Shown here one piece after another: positions 48,563-56,005 of a stretch of DNA of 64,000 nt. Position 1 is the stretch's first letter. The number at the start of each line of letters is the position of its first letter. The position numbers and the translations under genes were made by a program. The notes under the pieces were generated by a model. It did not search any database. It was given only the letters and a program-made list of their open reading frames with translations, and was not told the DNA's origin. The stretch is from Amycolatopsis sp. DSM 110486 (GTDB lineage Bacteria; Actinomycetota; Actinomycetes; Mycobacteriales; Pseudonocardiaceae), in contig NZ_CP080519.1 in assembly GCF_019468465.1 (NCBI RefSeq), positions 1,813,001 through 1,877,000 on the forward strand, written 5' to 3'.

Positions 48563-48961
48563 TCAGCCGGCGGTGCTCGGGCTGCCCACCGCGTCGACCC
48601 GGCGGCGGAGCAAGCAGAACTCGTTGCCCTCCGGGTCGGCCAGCACGTGCCAGGACTCCTCGCCCGTCTGCCCGACGTCGGCCGGGCGCGCGCCCGCGGC
48701 GAGGAGGCGCTCGAGCTCCGCGTCCTGGTCGCGATCAGTCGGGTTGACGTCGAGGTGCAGCGGCAGTTTCCCGCGCTTGGGCTCGTCGCTGCGGCTGAGC
48801 ACGAGGGTCGGCAGCGGCCCGCCGAAGCCGCCGGGCGGGCCGATCTCCAGGTCGGCGCCCTCCCAGCCGAGCTCGACGTAGCCGAGGACCTCGCACCAGA
48901 AGTTCCCCAGACGCTGGGGGTCGGCGCAGTCGATGACGAGTTCGGTGATCCGGCAGGCCAT
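48563..48961 (-). CDS. VOC/glyoxalase-fold protein
   Basis: 132 residues. CRITELVIDCADPQRLGNFW is the typical start of the glyoxalase-like domain; the C-terminal half ends WHVLADPEGNEFCLLRR. LPLHLDVNPTDRDQDAELE gives the second beta-alpha-beta unit. The family includes glyoxalases, dioxygenases and antibiotic-binding proteins; function here is unknown. TAGTCT (complement of 48969-48974) ends 7 bases before the ATG: probable leaderless start. Confidence 0.88.
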   Translation of the reverse strand: MACRITELVIDCADPQRLGNFWCEVLGYVELGWEGADLEIGPPGGFGGPLPTLVLSRSDEPKRGKLPLHLDVNPTDRDQDAELERLLAAGARPADVGQTGEESWHVLADPEGNEFCLLRRRVDAVGSPSTAG

Positions 48962-49002
48962 GCGCGAGAGACTACGGCGAACCGCGCGGTTTCGGCCCGG
49001 CT

Positions 49003-49869
49003 TCAGCCGAGGCGGCGGGCCGTGACGTAGCGGGCCCGGCCCGTGAAGTCGGGGTGGTCCTCGACCGCGGTGAGCACGCGGCGCGCCCGCACGAGCGCCG
49101 GCACGGCCGACCCGTGGGTGTCGTCGTGCTCGATCGCCAGGCCACCGCCGGGACGCAGCAGGCGGGCGCCGGCCGCGATGGCGTGGCGGATCACCGCCAG
49201 GCCGCTCTCCTCGGCGAACACCGCGCGCGCCGGGTCGTGCTCGGCGACCTCCGGGGGCACGGGCGTGCCTTCGGGGACGTACGGCGGGTTGCAGAGCACC
49301 AGGTCGACGAGGCCGTCGAGCTCGGCGAACATCGTCGGGTCGGCGATGTCGCCCGAGTAGAGGCGCACGGGGGTGTCCCCGGCGTCGGAGTGCACGTCGG
49401 CGTTGTGTCGGGCCCACGCGAGCGCCTGGGGGTCGACGTCCACGGCGTACACGACGGCGTCCGGCCGCTCGTGCGCCAGCGCCAGGGCCAGCGCGGCGGA
49501 CCCCGTGCACAGGTCGACGACCACGGGGAACTCGCGTCCGTGGAGGAACTTCAGGCCCCAGTCCAGCAGCAGCTCGGTCTCCGGGCGCGGCACGAACACG
49601 CCGGGGCCCACGTTCACCGTGATGTTGCCCAGCGCGGCCCACCCGGTGAGGTACTGCAGCGGGATCCGCTTCGCGCGCTGCGCCACGAGCTGCCCGATCG
49701 CCTCGATCACGGGTGGGTCGACCAGCGGCACCATCGGCAACCGCCCGCGATCGACCCCGAGCACGTGCGCGGCGATCAGGTCCGCGTCCGTCCGCGGCGA
49801 CTCCACGCCCGCCTCGGTGAGGATGCGGGTGGCCTCCATGATGGCCAGGCGCAGCGGCTGCCGATTCAC
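49003..49869 (-). CDS. prmC: Release-factor glutamine methyltransferase PrmC
   Basis: 288 residues. N-terminal helical release-factor-binding domain (LAIMEATRILTEAGVESPRT, RIPLQYLTGWAALGNITVNV) and a SAM methyltransferase domain with VVDLCTGSAALALALAHERP and the catalytic LVLCNPPYVPEGTPVP. It methylates the GGQ glutamine of RF1/RF2. It would normally follow prfA directly, but here a plus-strand glycan cassette lies between them. The GTG at 49869 begins NRQPLRLAI. Confidence 0.95.
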   Translation of the reverse strand: MNRQPLRLAIMEATRILTEAGVESPRTDADLIAAHVLGVDRGRLPMVPLVDPPVIEAIGQLVAQRAKRIPLQYLTGWAALGNITVNVGPGVFVPRPETELLLDWGLKFLHGREFPVVVDLCTGSAALALALAHERPDAVVYAVDVDPQALAWARHNADVHSDAGDTPVRLYSGDIADPTMFAELDGLVDLVLCNPPYVPEGTPVPPEVAEHDPARAVFAEESGLAVIRHAIAAGARLLRPGGGLAIEHDDTHGSAVPALVRARRVLTAVEDHPDFTGRARYVTARRLG

Positions 49870-50064
49870 AAGTTTTCCCTCACGTCGAAAATCCTCCGCC
49901 CAGCGTATCGACCTCCGGCGCGCTTCCGGAGCCGCCTGGCCGCAGGCGGGCCCGGATGCGGGCCCGAAGAAGCACCGTGAGCGTGATCTCTTAAGATCCT
50001 CAGGTCCTCCGGGCCGCGGATCAGCGCGTTCGCCCGATCCATTGAGTCAAACGGGAGTCCCGTC

Positions 50065-51132
50065 ATGATTGGCGTGTCTTCGGAGCCCTCGAGCGACAGA
50101 CGCCGGATCGCGTTCGTCTTCCCCATCTTCAACGAGGAAGGCAACATCGACCTGCTCCACCGGACCGTGGACGAGGTCACCAGGCCGCTGGCCGACCGGT
50201 ACGAACTCAGCTTCCTCTACGTCGACGACGGCAGCCGCGACAGCTCGCTCGTTCTGCTCACCGAGCTGTCCCGCCGCGACGAGCGGGTGACCGTGATCGA
50301 GCTCGCGCGCAACTTCGGCCACCAGATGGCCGTGACTGCGGGCCTCGACCTGGTCGACGCCGACGCGACGATCATCATGGACAGCGACCTGCAGGACCCG
50401 CCGCGCGTCGCGCTCGAGCTGATCGAGCGGTGGGAAGAAGGCTACGACGTCGTCTACGCGCAGCGCCGCTCGCGGCAGGACAGCGCGTTCAAGAGGTTCA
50501 CCGCCGGCGCGTTCTACTGGTTCCTGCGCAAGATGGCGGCCGTCGACATCCCCAAGAACACCGGCGATTTCCGGCTGATCGACCGCAAGGTCGTGGACGA
50601 GCTGCGCAAGTACCGCGAGCGCGACCGCTTCCTGCGCGGCCTGGTCTCCTACATCGGGTTCCGCCAGACCGCGGTGCTGTTCGACCGCGACAAGCGCCAC
50701 GCGGGCGTCACCGGCTACCCGCTGCGCAAGATGCTGCGCTTCGCCGCCGACGGCATCCTCGGCTTCTCCGTCACGCCGCTGCGCATGATCAGCCGTCTCG
50801 GCTACCTGATCTCCGCGCTCAGCTTCGTCGGCGTGCTCTACGTGATCGGCGTGAAGCTGTTCGCGCCGGCGACCGCGGTGCCCGGCTGGGCGTTCATCAC
50901 GATCGCGATGTTCTTCCTCGGCGGCATCCAGATCATCATGCTCGGCGTGCTCGGCAGCTACATCGGCCGCACGTACTCGCAGGTGCAGAACCGGCCGCTG
51001 TACGGCGTCGCCTCGGTGCGGACGGGTCTCGCCTCCGACGCTCGCGTCACCTCGAACCCGACCGGGCGCGCTGTGGACCCCATGGACACAGTCGACACCG
51101 TCGATGCGGTCCAGGCGGAGAGCCGGGCCTGA
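50065..51132 (+). CDS. GtrB/DPM-like polyprenyl-phosphate glycosyltransferase (GT2)
   Basis: 355 residues. GT-A domain: IAFVFPIFNEEGNIDLLHRT, FLYVDDGSRDSS, and the DxD-type motif TIIMDSDLQDPP (Asp106, Asp108). Two C-terminal membrane helices (about 235-290) anchor it. Proteins of this build (GtrB, ArnC, DPMS) transfer a sugar from a nucleotide sugar to polyprenyl phosphate on the cytoplasmic face. ATG at 50065; the stop overlaps the gtrA-like start (TGATG). First gene of a plus-strand cassette. Confidence 0.92.
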   Translation: MIGVSSEPSSDRRRIAFVFPIFNEEGNIDLLHRTVDEVTRPLADRYELSFLYVDDGSRDSSLVLLTELSRRDERVTVIELARNFGHQMAVTAGLDLVDADATIIMDSDLQDPPRVALELIERWEEGYDVVYAQRRSRQDSAFKRFTAGAFYWFLRKMAAVDIPKNTGDFRLIDRKVVDELRKYRERDRFLRGLVSYIGFRQTAVLFDRDKRHAGVTGYPLRKMLRFAADGILGFSVTPLRMISRLGYLISALSFVGVLYVIGVKLFAPATAVPGWAFITIAMFFLGGIQIIMLGVLGSYIGRTYSQVQNRPLYGVASVRTGLASDARVTSNPTGRAVDPMDTVDTVDAVQAESRA

Positions 51133-51569
51133 TGAAGCTCCTGACTCCGCAGCAGATCCGCTTCGGTGTGGTCGGCGTCGCCAACACGCTCGTCGACGCG
51201 GTGGGCTTCGCGCTGCTGTACTCCAGCGTCGGGCTGCCGCTGTTCGTCGCGAACCTGTGCTCGACGACCGCGGGCATGCTGCTGAGCTTCGTGCTCAACC
51301 GCAACTTCACCTTCCGCGCCAAGGAAGGCGACGTCCGCAAGCAGGTGCTGCTGTTCTTCGCCATCACCGCGTTCGGGCTGTGGGTGGTGCAGGCGGCGGT
51401 GATCTTCGCGGTCGGGTCGCTGCTGCCCCACGTCACGGTGCTCGTGCCGAAGTTCGCCGGCATCGCCGTGGGTCTGGTGTGGAACTACGTGCTCTACCAA
51501 AAGGTCGTCTTCCGGCAGCGGACCCCGGTCCCGGTTGCCGCCACCGAACAGCCGGGAGGCACGGTATGA
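51132..51569 (+). CDS. GtrA-like putative flippase
   Basis: 145 residues, four helices. GtrA family signature: QQIRFGVVGVANTLVDAVGF and LSFVLNRNFTFRAKEGD, ending with GLVWNYVLYQKVVFRQRTP. GtrA proteins are thought to flip polyprenyl-phosphate-linked sugars to the outer face. ATG at 51132 overlaps the stop of the GtrB-like gene, and its own stop overlaps the next ATG as ATGA; the three genes are translationally coupled. Confidence 0.92.
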   Translation: MKLLTPQQIRFGVVGVANTLVDAVGFALLYSSVGLPLFVANLCSTTAGMLLSFVLNRNFTFRAKEGDVRKQVLLFFAITAFGLWVVQAAVIFAVGSLLPHVTVLVPKFAGIAVGLVWNYVLYQKVVFRQRTPVPVAATEQPGGTV

Positions 51570-52828
51570 CCGCCACGGCGACCGCCGAGGAGCTCACCTC
51601 CGAGGACGAACCGAAGCAGCCCGTCGCGGTTTCGCGCGTGCCGCGCTGGCTCACGGGCGACTTCGCCCGCGTGCTCGCCGTGGTGCTCGCGTGGAACGTC
51701 GTGCTGATCGCGGTGGCGTGGCTGTTCGGCCCGTCGTCCCCGGTGAGCGAGGGCGTGCCGAAGACGGGCATCGGCTCGACCTGGAGCCTGCTCGCGCACA
51801 CCTACCGCTGGGACGCCGGCAACTACGGCGACATCGCGCAGCACGCCTACACCAGCAGCTACGTGCCCCTGCGCGCGTTCTACCCGGTGTTCCCGATCTG
51901 CGTGTGGCTCGTGCAGACGATCAGCTTCCACCTGATCGGGATCCTCGTCGCGGGCTTCCTGGTGAACGTGGTCGCGACATGGCTCGCCACCACGGCTCTG
52001 CTCAAGATCGCCCGCTTCTACTTCACCGGCGCCCGCGCCCAGTGGCTCGTGGTCGCCGCGTTCCTCACCGCGCCCACGGCGTTCTTCCTGCACTCGTTCT
52101 ACAGCGAAGCGGTCTTCTGCGCGCTGGGCTTCTGGGCCTACCTGTTCGCTCTGCGGCGCCAGTGGCTGTGGATGGGCCTGTGCCTGATCCCGCTCACGGC
52201 CTCGCGGATCACCGCGGCGGTGTTCGTGGGCCTGTGCTTCCTGGAGTTCTGGCGCTCGAAGGACTGGAAGGTGCGCGGCCTGCTGAACTGGCGGCTGCTG
52301 TGGTTCCCCGCCGCGTTCCTCGGCCTCGGCGCGCACATGCTGTACATGAAGATCCAGACCGGCAGCGCCATGGCGAGCTTCAACGCGCTCAAGGGCGTGG
52401 CGACCTGGTCATACCACAAGTTCAACCCGAACATCTTCGCCACCGGCTGGACCGAGGCGAAGCTGACGGCTCACGCGCTGCTCGGCGACATCCCGATGGA
52501 CGGGTGGACGCTGATGAGCCACGTGCTGCCCACCATCGGACTGGTGCTGCTGCTCGTGTCCTCTGTGTACATCTTCATCGCCTTGCGCGCCAAGGGAATC
52601 CCGCTCGCGCTGTTCGGCATCGCGTCGATCGTGATGCTGACGATCAACAACAACGTGGTGTCGGTGCACCGCTACCTGTTGCCGTGCCTGGTGATGTACG
52701 TGGCGCTGGTGCTGTTCGCCGAGCGCAGGCCGAAGCTGCGCGGCGTGGTCTACGGCGTGCTGTACGCGAACACGACGATCGGCGCGCTGATCTTCCTGCG
52801 CTTCGTGTCGGGGTACTGGGCCGGCTGA
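51566..52828 (+). CDS. PIG-V-like GT-C membrane glycosyltransferase
   Basis: 420 residues, about 9-10 helices. The luminal-loop motif RWDAGNYGDIAQHAYTSS then PLRAFYPVFPICVW matches the PIG-V (GPI mannosyltransferase 2-like) pattern WDxxxY...FFPxxP. FYSEAVFCALGFWAYLFALR follows, with the acidic loop residues. GT-C enzymes use polyprenyl-phosphate sugars on the outer face, which fits the output of the upstream GtrB/GtrA pair. The acceptor is unknown. The ATG at 51566 overlaps the gtrA-like stop. Confidence 0.85.
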   Translation: MTATATAEELTSEDEPKQPVAVSRVPRWLTGDFARVLAVVLAWNVVLIAVAWLFGPSSPVSEGVPKTGIGSTWSLLAHTYRWDAGNYGDIAQHAYTSSYVPLRAFYPVFPICVWLVQTISFHLIGILVAGFLVNVVATWLATTALLKIARFYFTGARAQWLVVAAFLTAPTAFFLHSFYSEAVFCALGFWAYLFALRRQWLWMGLCLIPLTASRITAAVFVGLCFLEFWRSKDWKVRGLLNWRLLWFPAAFLGLGAHMLYMKIQTGSAMASFNALKGVATWSYHKFNPNIFATGWTEAKLTAHALLGDIPMDGWTLMSHVLPTIGLVLLLVSSVYIFIALRAKGIPLALFGIASIVMLTINNNVVSVHRYLLPCLVMYVALVLFAERRPKLRGVVYGVLYANTTIGALIFLRFVSGYWAG

Positions 52829-52920
52829 GCACGACGGGCGCCCCGGCACCGGCCTGGTGGCGGTGACCGGGTTGCCCGCACACACTGCGGCCCGGCACTC
52901 CCCTGCCTACACTCGGCCGG

Positions 52921-54363
52921 GTGCGAACCAAAGACCTCCGCTTCGGTCTCGCCATCTTCGGCGCTTCCCTCGCCCTGCTCCTGGTCCGCTTCCTCGTCCC
53001 CAGACCCATCGGCATGGCCGACAACGGCGACGGCTGGCGGCTGCTGTGCAAGCTCGGCGGCAAGCAGCTCGACCGCCCGGCGGAGGGCTTCGTCCGCTTC
53101 AACTACGGCGCCGGGGTCCCCTGCACGAGCGACTACGTCTCGAGCCAGAACTGGCTCGACTGGCTGGCGAGCAAAGCCGGCCACCTCTTCGGCTCGAACG
53201 CCATCCTGAACCTGATGGTCCTCGGCATCGGCACCTGCGTGCTCGTCGCGGTCGCCATCACCGCCGCCGTGGCCGGGCTCGACCTGAAGCGCCGCGGCCA
53301 GGTCATCGCGGCGGTCCTGCTGCTGCTCGTCATGGGCGACTCCGCGTTCTTCGGCTACTTCGCCTCCACGCTCAGCGAGGGCGCGGCCTTCCTCGGCATG
53401 CTGCTGATCTGCGGCGGCCTCCTGCTGATGCACCGCGACCGAGGCCGGCGTTACGCCGGCGCCGTCATCACCGTCCTCGGTGGACTGATCGGTATCAACG
53501 CGAAATCGCAGACCCTGTTGCTCATCCCCCTTTTCGTGCTCGCCGTTCTGCTGGTGAAACCCAACGGCGCGCACGGCAAGGCCCGCTGGTCGCTGCTGCT
53601 CGCGGTGCTCGTGTTCGTGGGCGCCGGGACGCTCGCGGTGCAGTCGCACGGCGACCCGGCCAACGCGGAGTACCGCGAGGCCAACGTGTACAACGCGATC
53701 TTCGACTCCATTGTGGACGGCAAGCACGACACGAACGCCGACCTGGCGGCACTCGGACTTCCACAATCGTTCGCGAAGTACGTCGGCACCGGCTGGTGGA
53801 CTCCGGGCGCGGCCAAGACCGACCCGCTCTACCCGCGGTACCGCGACAAGATCAGCCGCCGCAACGTGGTGCGGTACTACTCGACGCACCCCGAGCGCGT
53901 CGCGCAGATCCTGCAGCAGGGCGGCGTGAACACGCTCACCGCACGGCCGGACAACCTCGGCAGCTTCGGTGAACTCTCCGGCCAGCCGCGGCTGTCGAAG
54001 GAGTACCGCGTGCCGGTGTTCTCGGGACTCGCCACGCTGGCCGCGCCCGCGGGGCTGTTCGTGCTGGTTCCCCTGTGGCTGCTGATGATCTGGGCCGCCG
54101 CGCGCGCGTTCCGGAGGGGGCGGCGCGAGTACGGCCTCGTGGTGCTGATGCTGACGTTGTTCGCCGTCGGGCAGCTCGGGCTGTCCGCGCTGGGCGAAGG
54201 CGTGGAAGGCGTGAAGCACCAGCTGCTCACGTTGTTCCCGACCGTGCTGGCGCTCGCGTTCGCGATCCTCAGCCTGCTGCCGCGCGCCGAAGAGGCGCCG
54301 ACGCCGCAGGGGGAACGCGAGGACGACGAGCCGCTGACCGAGGAGATCGCGGCCGTCGTCTGA
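52921..54363 (+). CDS. WsfD-like membrane glycan hexosyltransferase
   Basis: 480 residues, about 9-10 helices. The first outer loop has GMADNGDGWRLLCKLGG, the DNGD motif of the WsfD-type glycan hexose transferase family, and later GFVRFNYGAGVPCTSDYVSS. The large outer loop contains NAEYREANVYNAIFDSIVDG and VRYYSTHPERVAQILQQGG. GTG start at 52921, 92 bp after the GT-C gene, so it may have its own promoter or be co-transcribed. Function by family resemblance only; it probably acts on the same glycan. Confidence 0.75.
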   Translation: MRTKDLRFGLAIFGASLALLLVRFLVPRPIGMADNGDGWRLLCKLGGKQLDRPAEGFVRFNYGAGVPCTSDYVSSQNWLDWLASKAGHLFGSNAILNLMVLGIGTCVLVAVAITAAVAGLDLKRRGQVIAAVLLLLVMGDSAFFGYFASTLSEGAAFLGMLLICGGLLLMHRDRGRRYAGAVITVLGGLIGINAKSQTLLLIPLFVLAVLLVKPNGAHGKARWSLLLAVLVFVGAGTLAVQSHGDPANAEYREANVYNAIFDSIVDGKHDTNADLAALGLPQSFAKYVGTGWWTPGAAKTDPLYPRYRDKISRRNVVRYYSTHPERVAQILQQGGVNTLTARPDNLGSFGELSGQPRLSKEYRVPVFSGLATLAAPAGLFVLVPLWLLMIWAAARAFRRGRREYGLVVLMLTLFAVGQLGLSALGEGVEGVKHQLLTLFPTVLALAFAILSLLPRAEEAPTPQGEREDDEPLTEEIAAVV

Positions 54364-54388
54364 GCCGGCGTCGCTCAGCCGGACTGGC

Positions 54389-55459
54389 TCAACCCGACTG
54401 GGCCGCGAGCCGCTCTTCACGGTCGGCCGTCGCCAGGGCGTCCAGGACGCCGTCGAGGTCGCCGTCGAGGACCTGGTCGAGGTTGTAGGCCTTGTAGTTC
54501 ACCCGGTGGTCCGAGATGCGGTTCTCCGGGAAGTTGTACGTGCGCACGCGCTCGGAGCGGTCGACGGTGCGGACCTGCGAACGGCGGGCGTCCGAGGCCT
54601 TCGCGGCGGCCTCTTCCTCGGCGATGGCCTGCAGGCGCGCCTGCAGCACCTGCAGCGCGCGGGCGCGGTTCTGGATCTGGGACTTCTCGTTCTGGCACGA
54701 GACGACGATGCCGGTCGGCAGGTGCGTGATGCGCACGGCCGAGTCGGTGGTGTTCACGCTCTGGCCGCCGGGGCCGGACGAGCGGAAGACGTCGATACGC
54801 AGGTCGTTCGGGTCGATCTCGACCTCGACCTCTTCGGGCTCGGGGTAGATCAGCACACCGGCGGCAGACGTGTGGATGCGGCCCTGCGACTCGGTCGCCG
54901 GCACGCGCTGCACGCGGTGCACGCCGCCCTCGAACTTCAGGCGCGACCAGACGCCGTCGACGTCGGCGGTCTTGCTCTTGATCGACAGCGTGACGTCCTT
55001 GAAGCCGCCGAGGTCGGACTCGGTCGAGTCGAGGACCTCGGCCTTCCAACCGTGGCGCTCGGCGTAGCGCAGGTACATGCGCACCAGGTCGCCCGCGAAC
55101 AGGGCGGACTCCTCGCCGCCTTCGCCGGACTTGACCTCCATGACCACGTCGGAGCCGTCGTACGGGTCGCGCGGCAGCAGCAGCTCCGTGAGGCGGGACT
55201 CGAGGTCGGGGATCTTCGCGGCCAGCTCGTCGGCCTCTTCCGCGAACGTCGAGTCCTCGGCCGCCAGCTCCCTCGCCGCGGAGAGGTCGTCGCGCGTCTG
55301 GTCGAGCTCACGCACGGCGCGCACGACGGGGCTCAGCTCCGCGTAGCGGCGGCCCAGCTTGCGGGCCTTGGCCTGGTCGGCGTGCACGGCCGGGTCCGCC
55401 AGCTGCTCTTCCAGCTGGGCGTGCTCGGCGAGCAGCCCCTTGAGCGAAGTCGAATCCAC
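54389..55459 (-). CDS. prfA: Peptide chain release factor 1
   Basis: 356 residues. Recognises UAA/UAG stops. The GGQ peptidyl-hydrolysis motif is in [19 protein letters not shown] (about residues 230-245), the methylation site for PrmC. The stop-recognition region lies in the domain with [20 protein letters not shown] and [23 protein letters not shown] at 55459 ([10 protein letters not shown]) chosen; the frame upstream to 55519 is not conserved. It lies downstream of rpmE, behind a strong palindromic terminator. Confidence 0.96.
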   Translation of the reverse strand: MDSTSLKGLLAEHAQLEEQLADPAVHADQAKARKLGRRYAELSPVVRAVRELDQTRDDLSAARELAAEDSTFAEEADELAAKIPDLESRLTELLLPRDPYDGSDVVMEVKSGEGGEESALFAGDLVRMYLRYAERHGWKAEVLDSTESDLGGFKDVTLSIKSKTADVDGVWSRLKFEGGVHRVQRVPATESQGRIHTSAAGVLIYPEPEEVEVEIDPNDLRIDVFRSSGPGGQSVNTTDSAVRITHLPTGIVVSCQNEKSQIQNRARALQVLQARLQAIAEEEAAAKASDARRSQVRTVDRSERVRTYNFPENRISDHRVNYKAYNLDQVLDGDLDGVLDALATADREERLAAQSG

Positions 55460-55520
55460 TTCCGCGCCTTCTTCCGGGCCTAGTACCACCAACGACAGAA
55501 TTTCACCGACGGACAGCAAA

Positions 55521-55552
55521 CGGCGCCCACTCGCACGTGCGAGTGGGCGCCG
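55521..55552. terminator. 32-bp perfect palindrome between rpmE and prfA
   Basis: 16 bp (55521-55536) directly followed by its exact complement (55537-55552), with no spacer, 9 bp beyond the rpmE stop. On the minus strand it is followed by TTTGCT. It probably acts as a terminator or a partial one after rpmE. Confidence 0.85.
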
Positions 55553-55561
55553 TGGGCGAAG

Positions 55562-55786
55562 CTACTTGGCGTCGTTCTTCTGCCGCTTGCCGTAGCGCTT
55601 CTCGAAGCGCGCAACCCGGCCACCGGTGTCCATGATCTTCTGCTTGCCGGTGTAGAACGGGTGGCAGTTCGAGCAGATCTCGACGTGGATCGCGCCCGAG
55701 TCCTTGGTGCTGCGGGTGGTGAAGCTGTTCCCGCAGTTACAGGTGACCTGAGTCGTCACGTACTCAGGGTGAATGCCGCTCTTCAT
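55562..55786 (-). CDS. rpmE: 50S ribosomal protein L31 (zinc-binding type)
   Basis: 74 residues. Starts [20 protein letters not shown]. The zinc ligands Cys16, Cys18, Cys37 and Cys40 (CNC...CSNC) are intact, so this is the C+ form that zinc-starved cells can replace with a C- paralogue. The C-terminus is basic ([11 protein letters not shown]). Located between rho and prfA, as in other actinobacteria. Confidence 0.97.
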   Translation of the reverse strand: MKSGIHPEYVTTQVTCNCGNSFTTRSTKDSGAIHVEICSNCHPFYTGKQKIMDTGGRVARFEKRYGKRQKNDAK

Positions 55787-55936
55787 GGTGTCCTCTCTTG
55801 TTGGCCCCGGGTCCCCAGGATCGGGGTGAACCGGTGCCGGACTTCAGCGGGTCATTGTGCCAGACGGGCTGACGGTGAGTTCAACCAACCCGCCTGGCCT
55901 GGTATTCCTCGCCCCAGGAGCTGTCAGCCCCAGAAG

Positions 55937-55987
55937 CCGTGAAGGGCACCGTGGGGGAATCGGATTCCCTCACAGTGCCCTTCACGG
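55937..55987. repeat. 25-bp near-perfect inverted repeat downstream of rho
   Basis: Arms 55937-55961 and 55963-55987 match at 23 of 25 positions with a one-base centre. Each arm starts CCGTGAAGGGCAC and ends GGGAATC at the centre. It begins 18 bp after the rho stop. No T-run follows on the minus strand. It could be the rho terminator or a dispersed hairpin element; see findings. Confidence 0.85.
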
Positions 55988-56005
55988 ACGGTGAAACGGT
56001 GGAGC

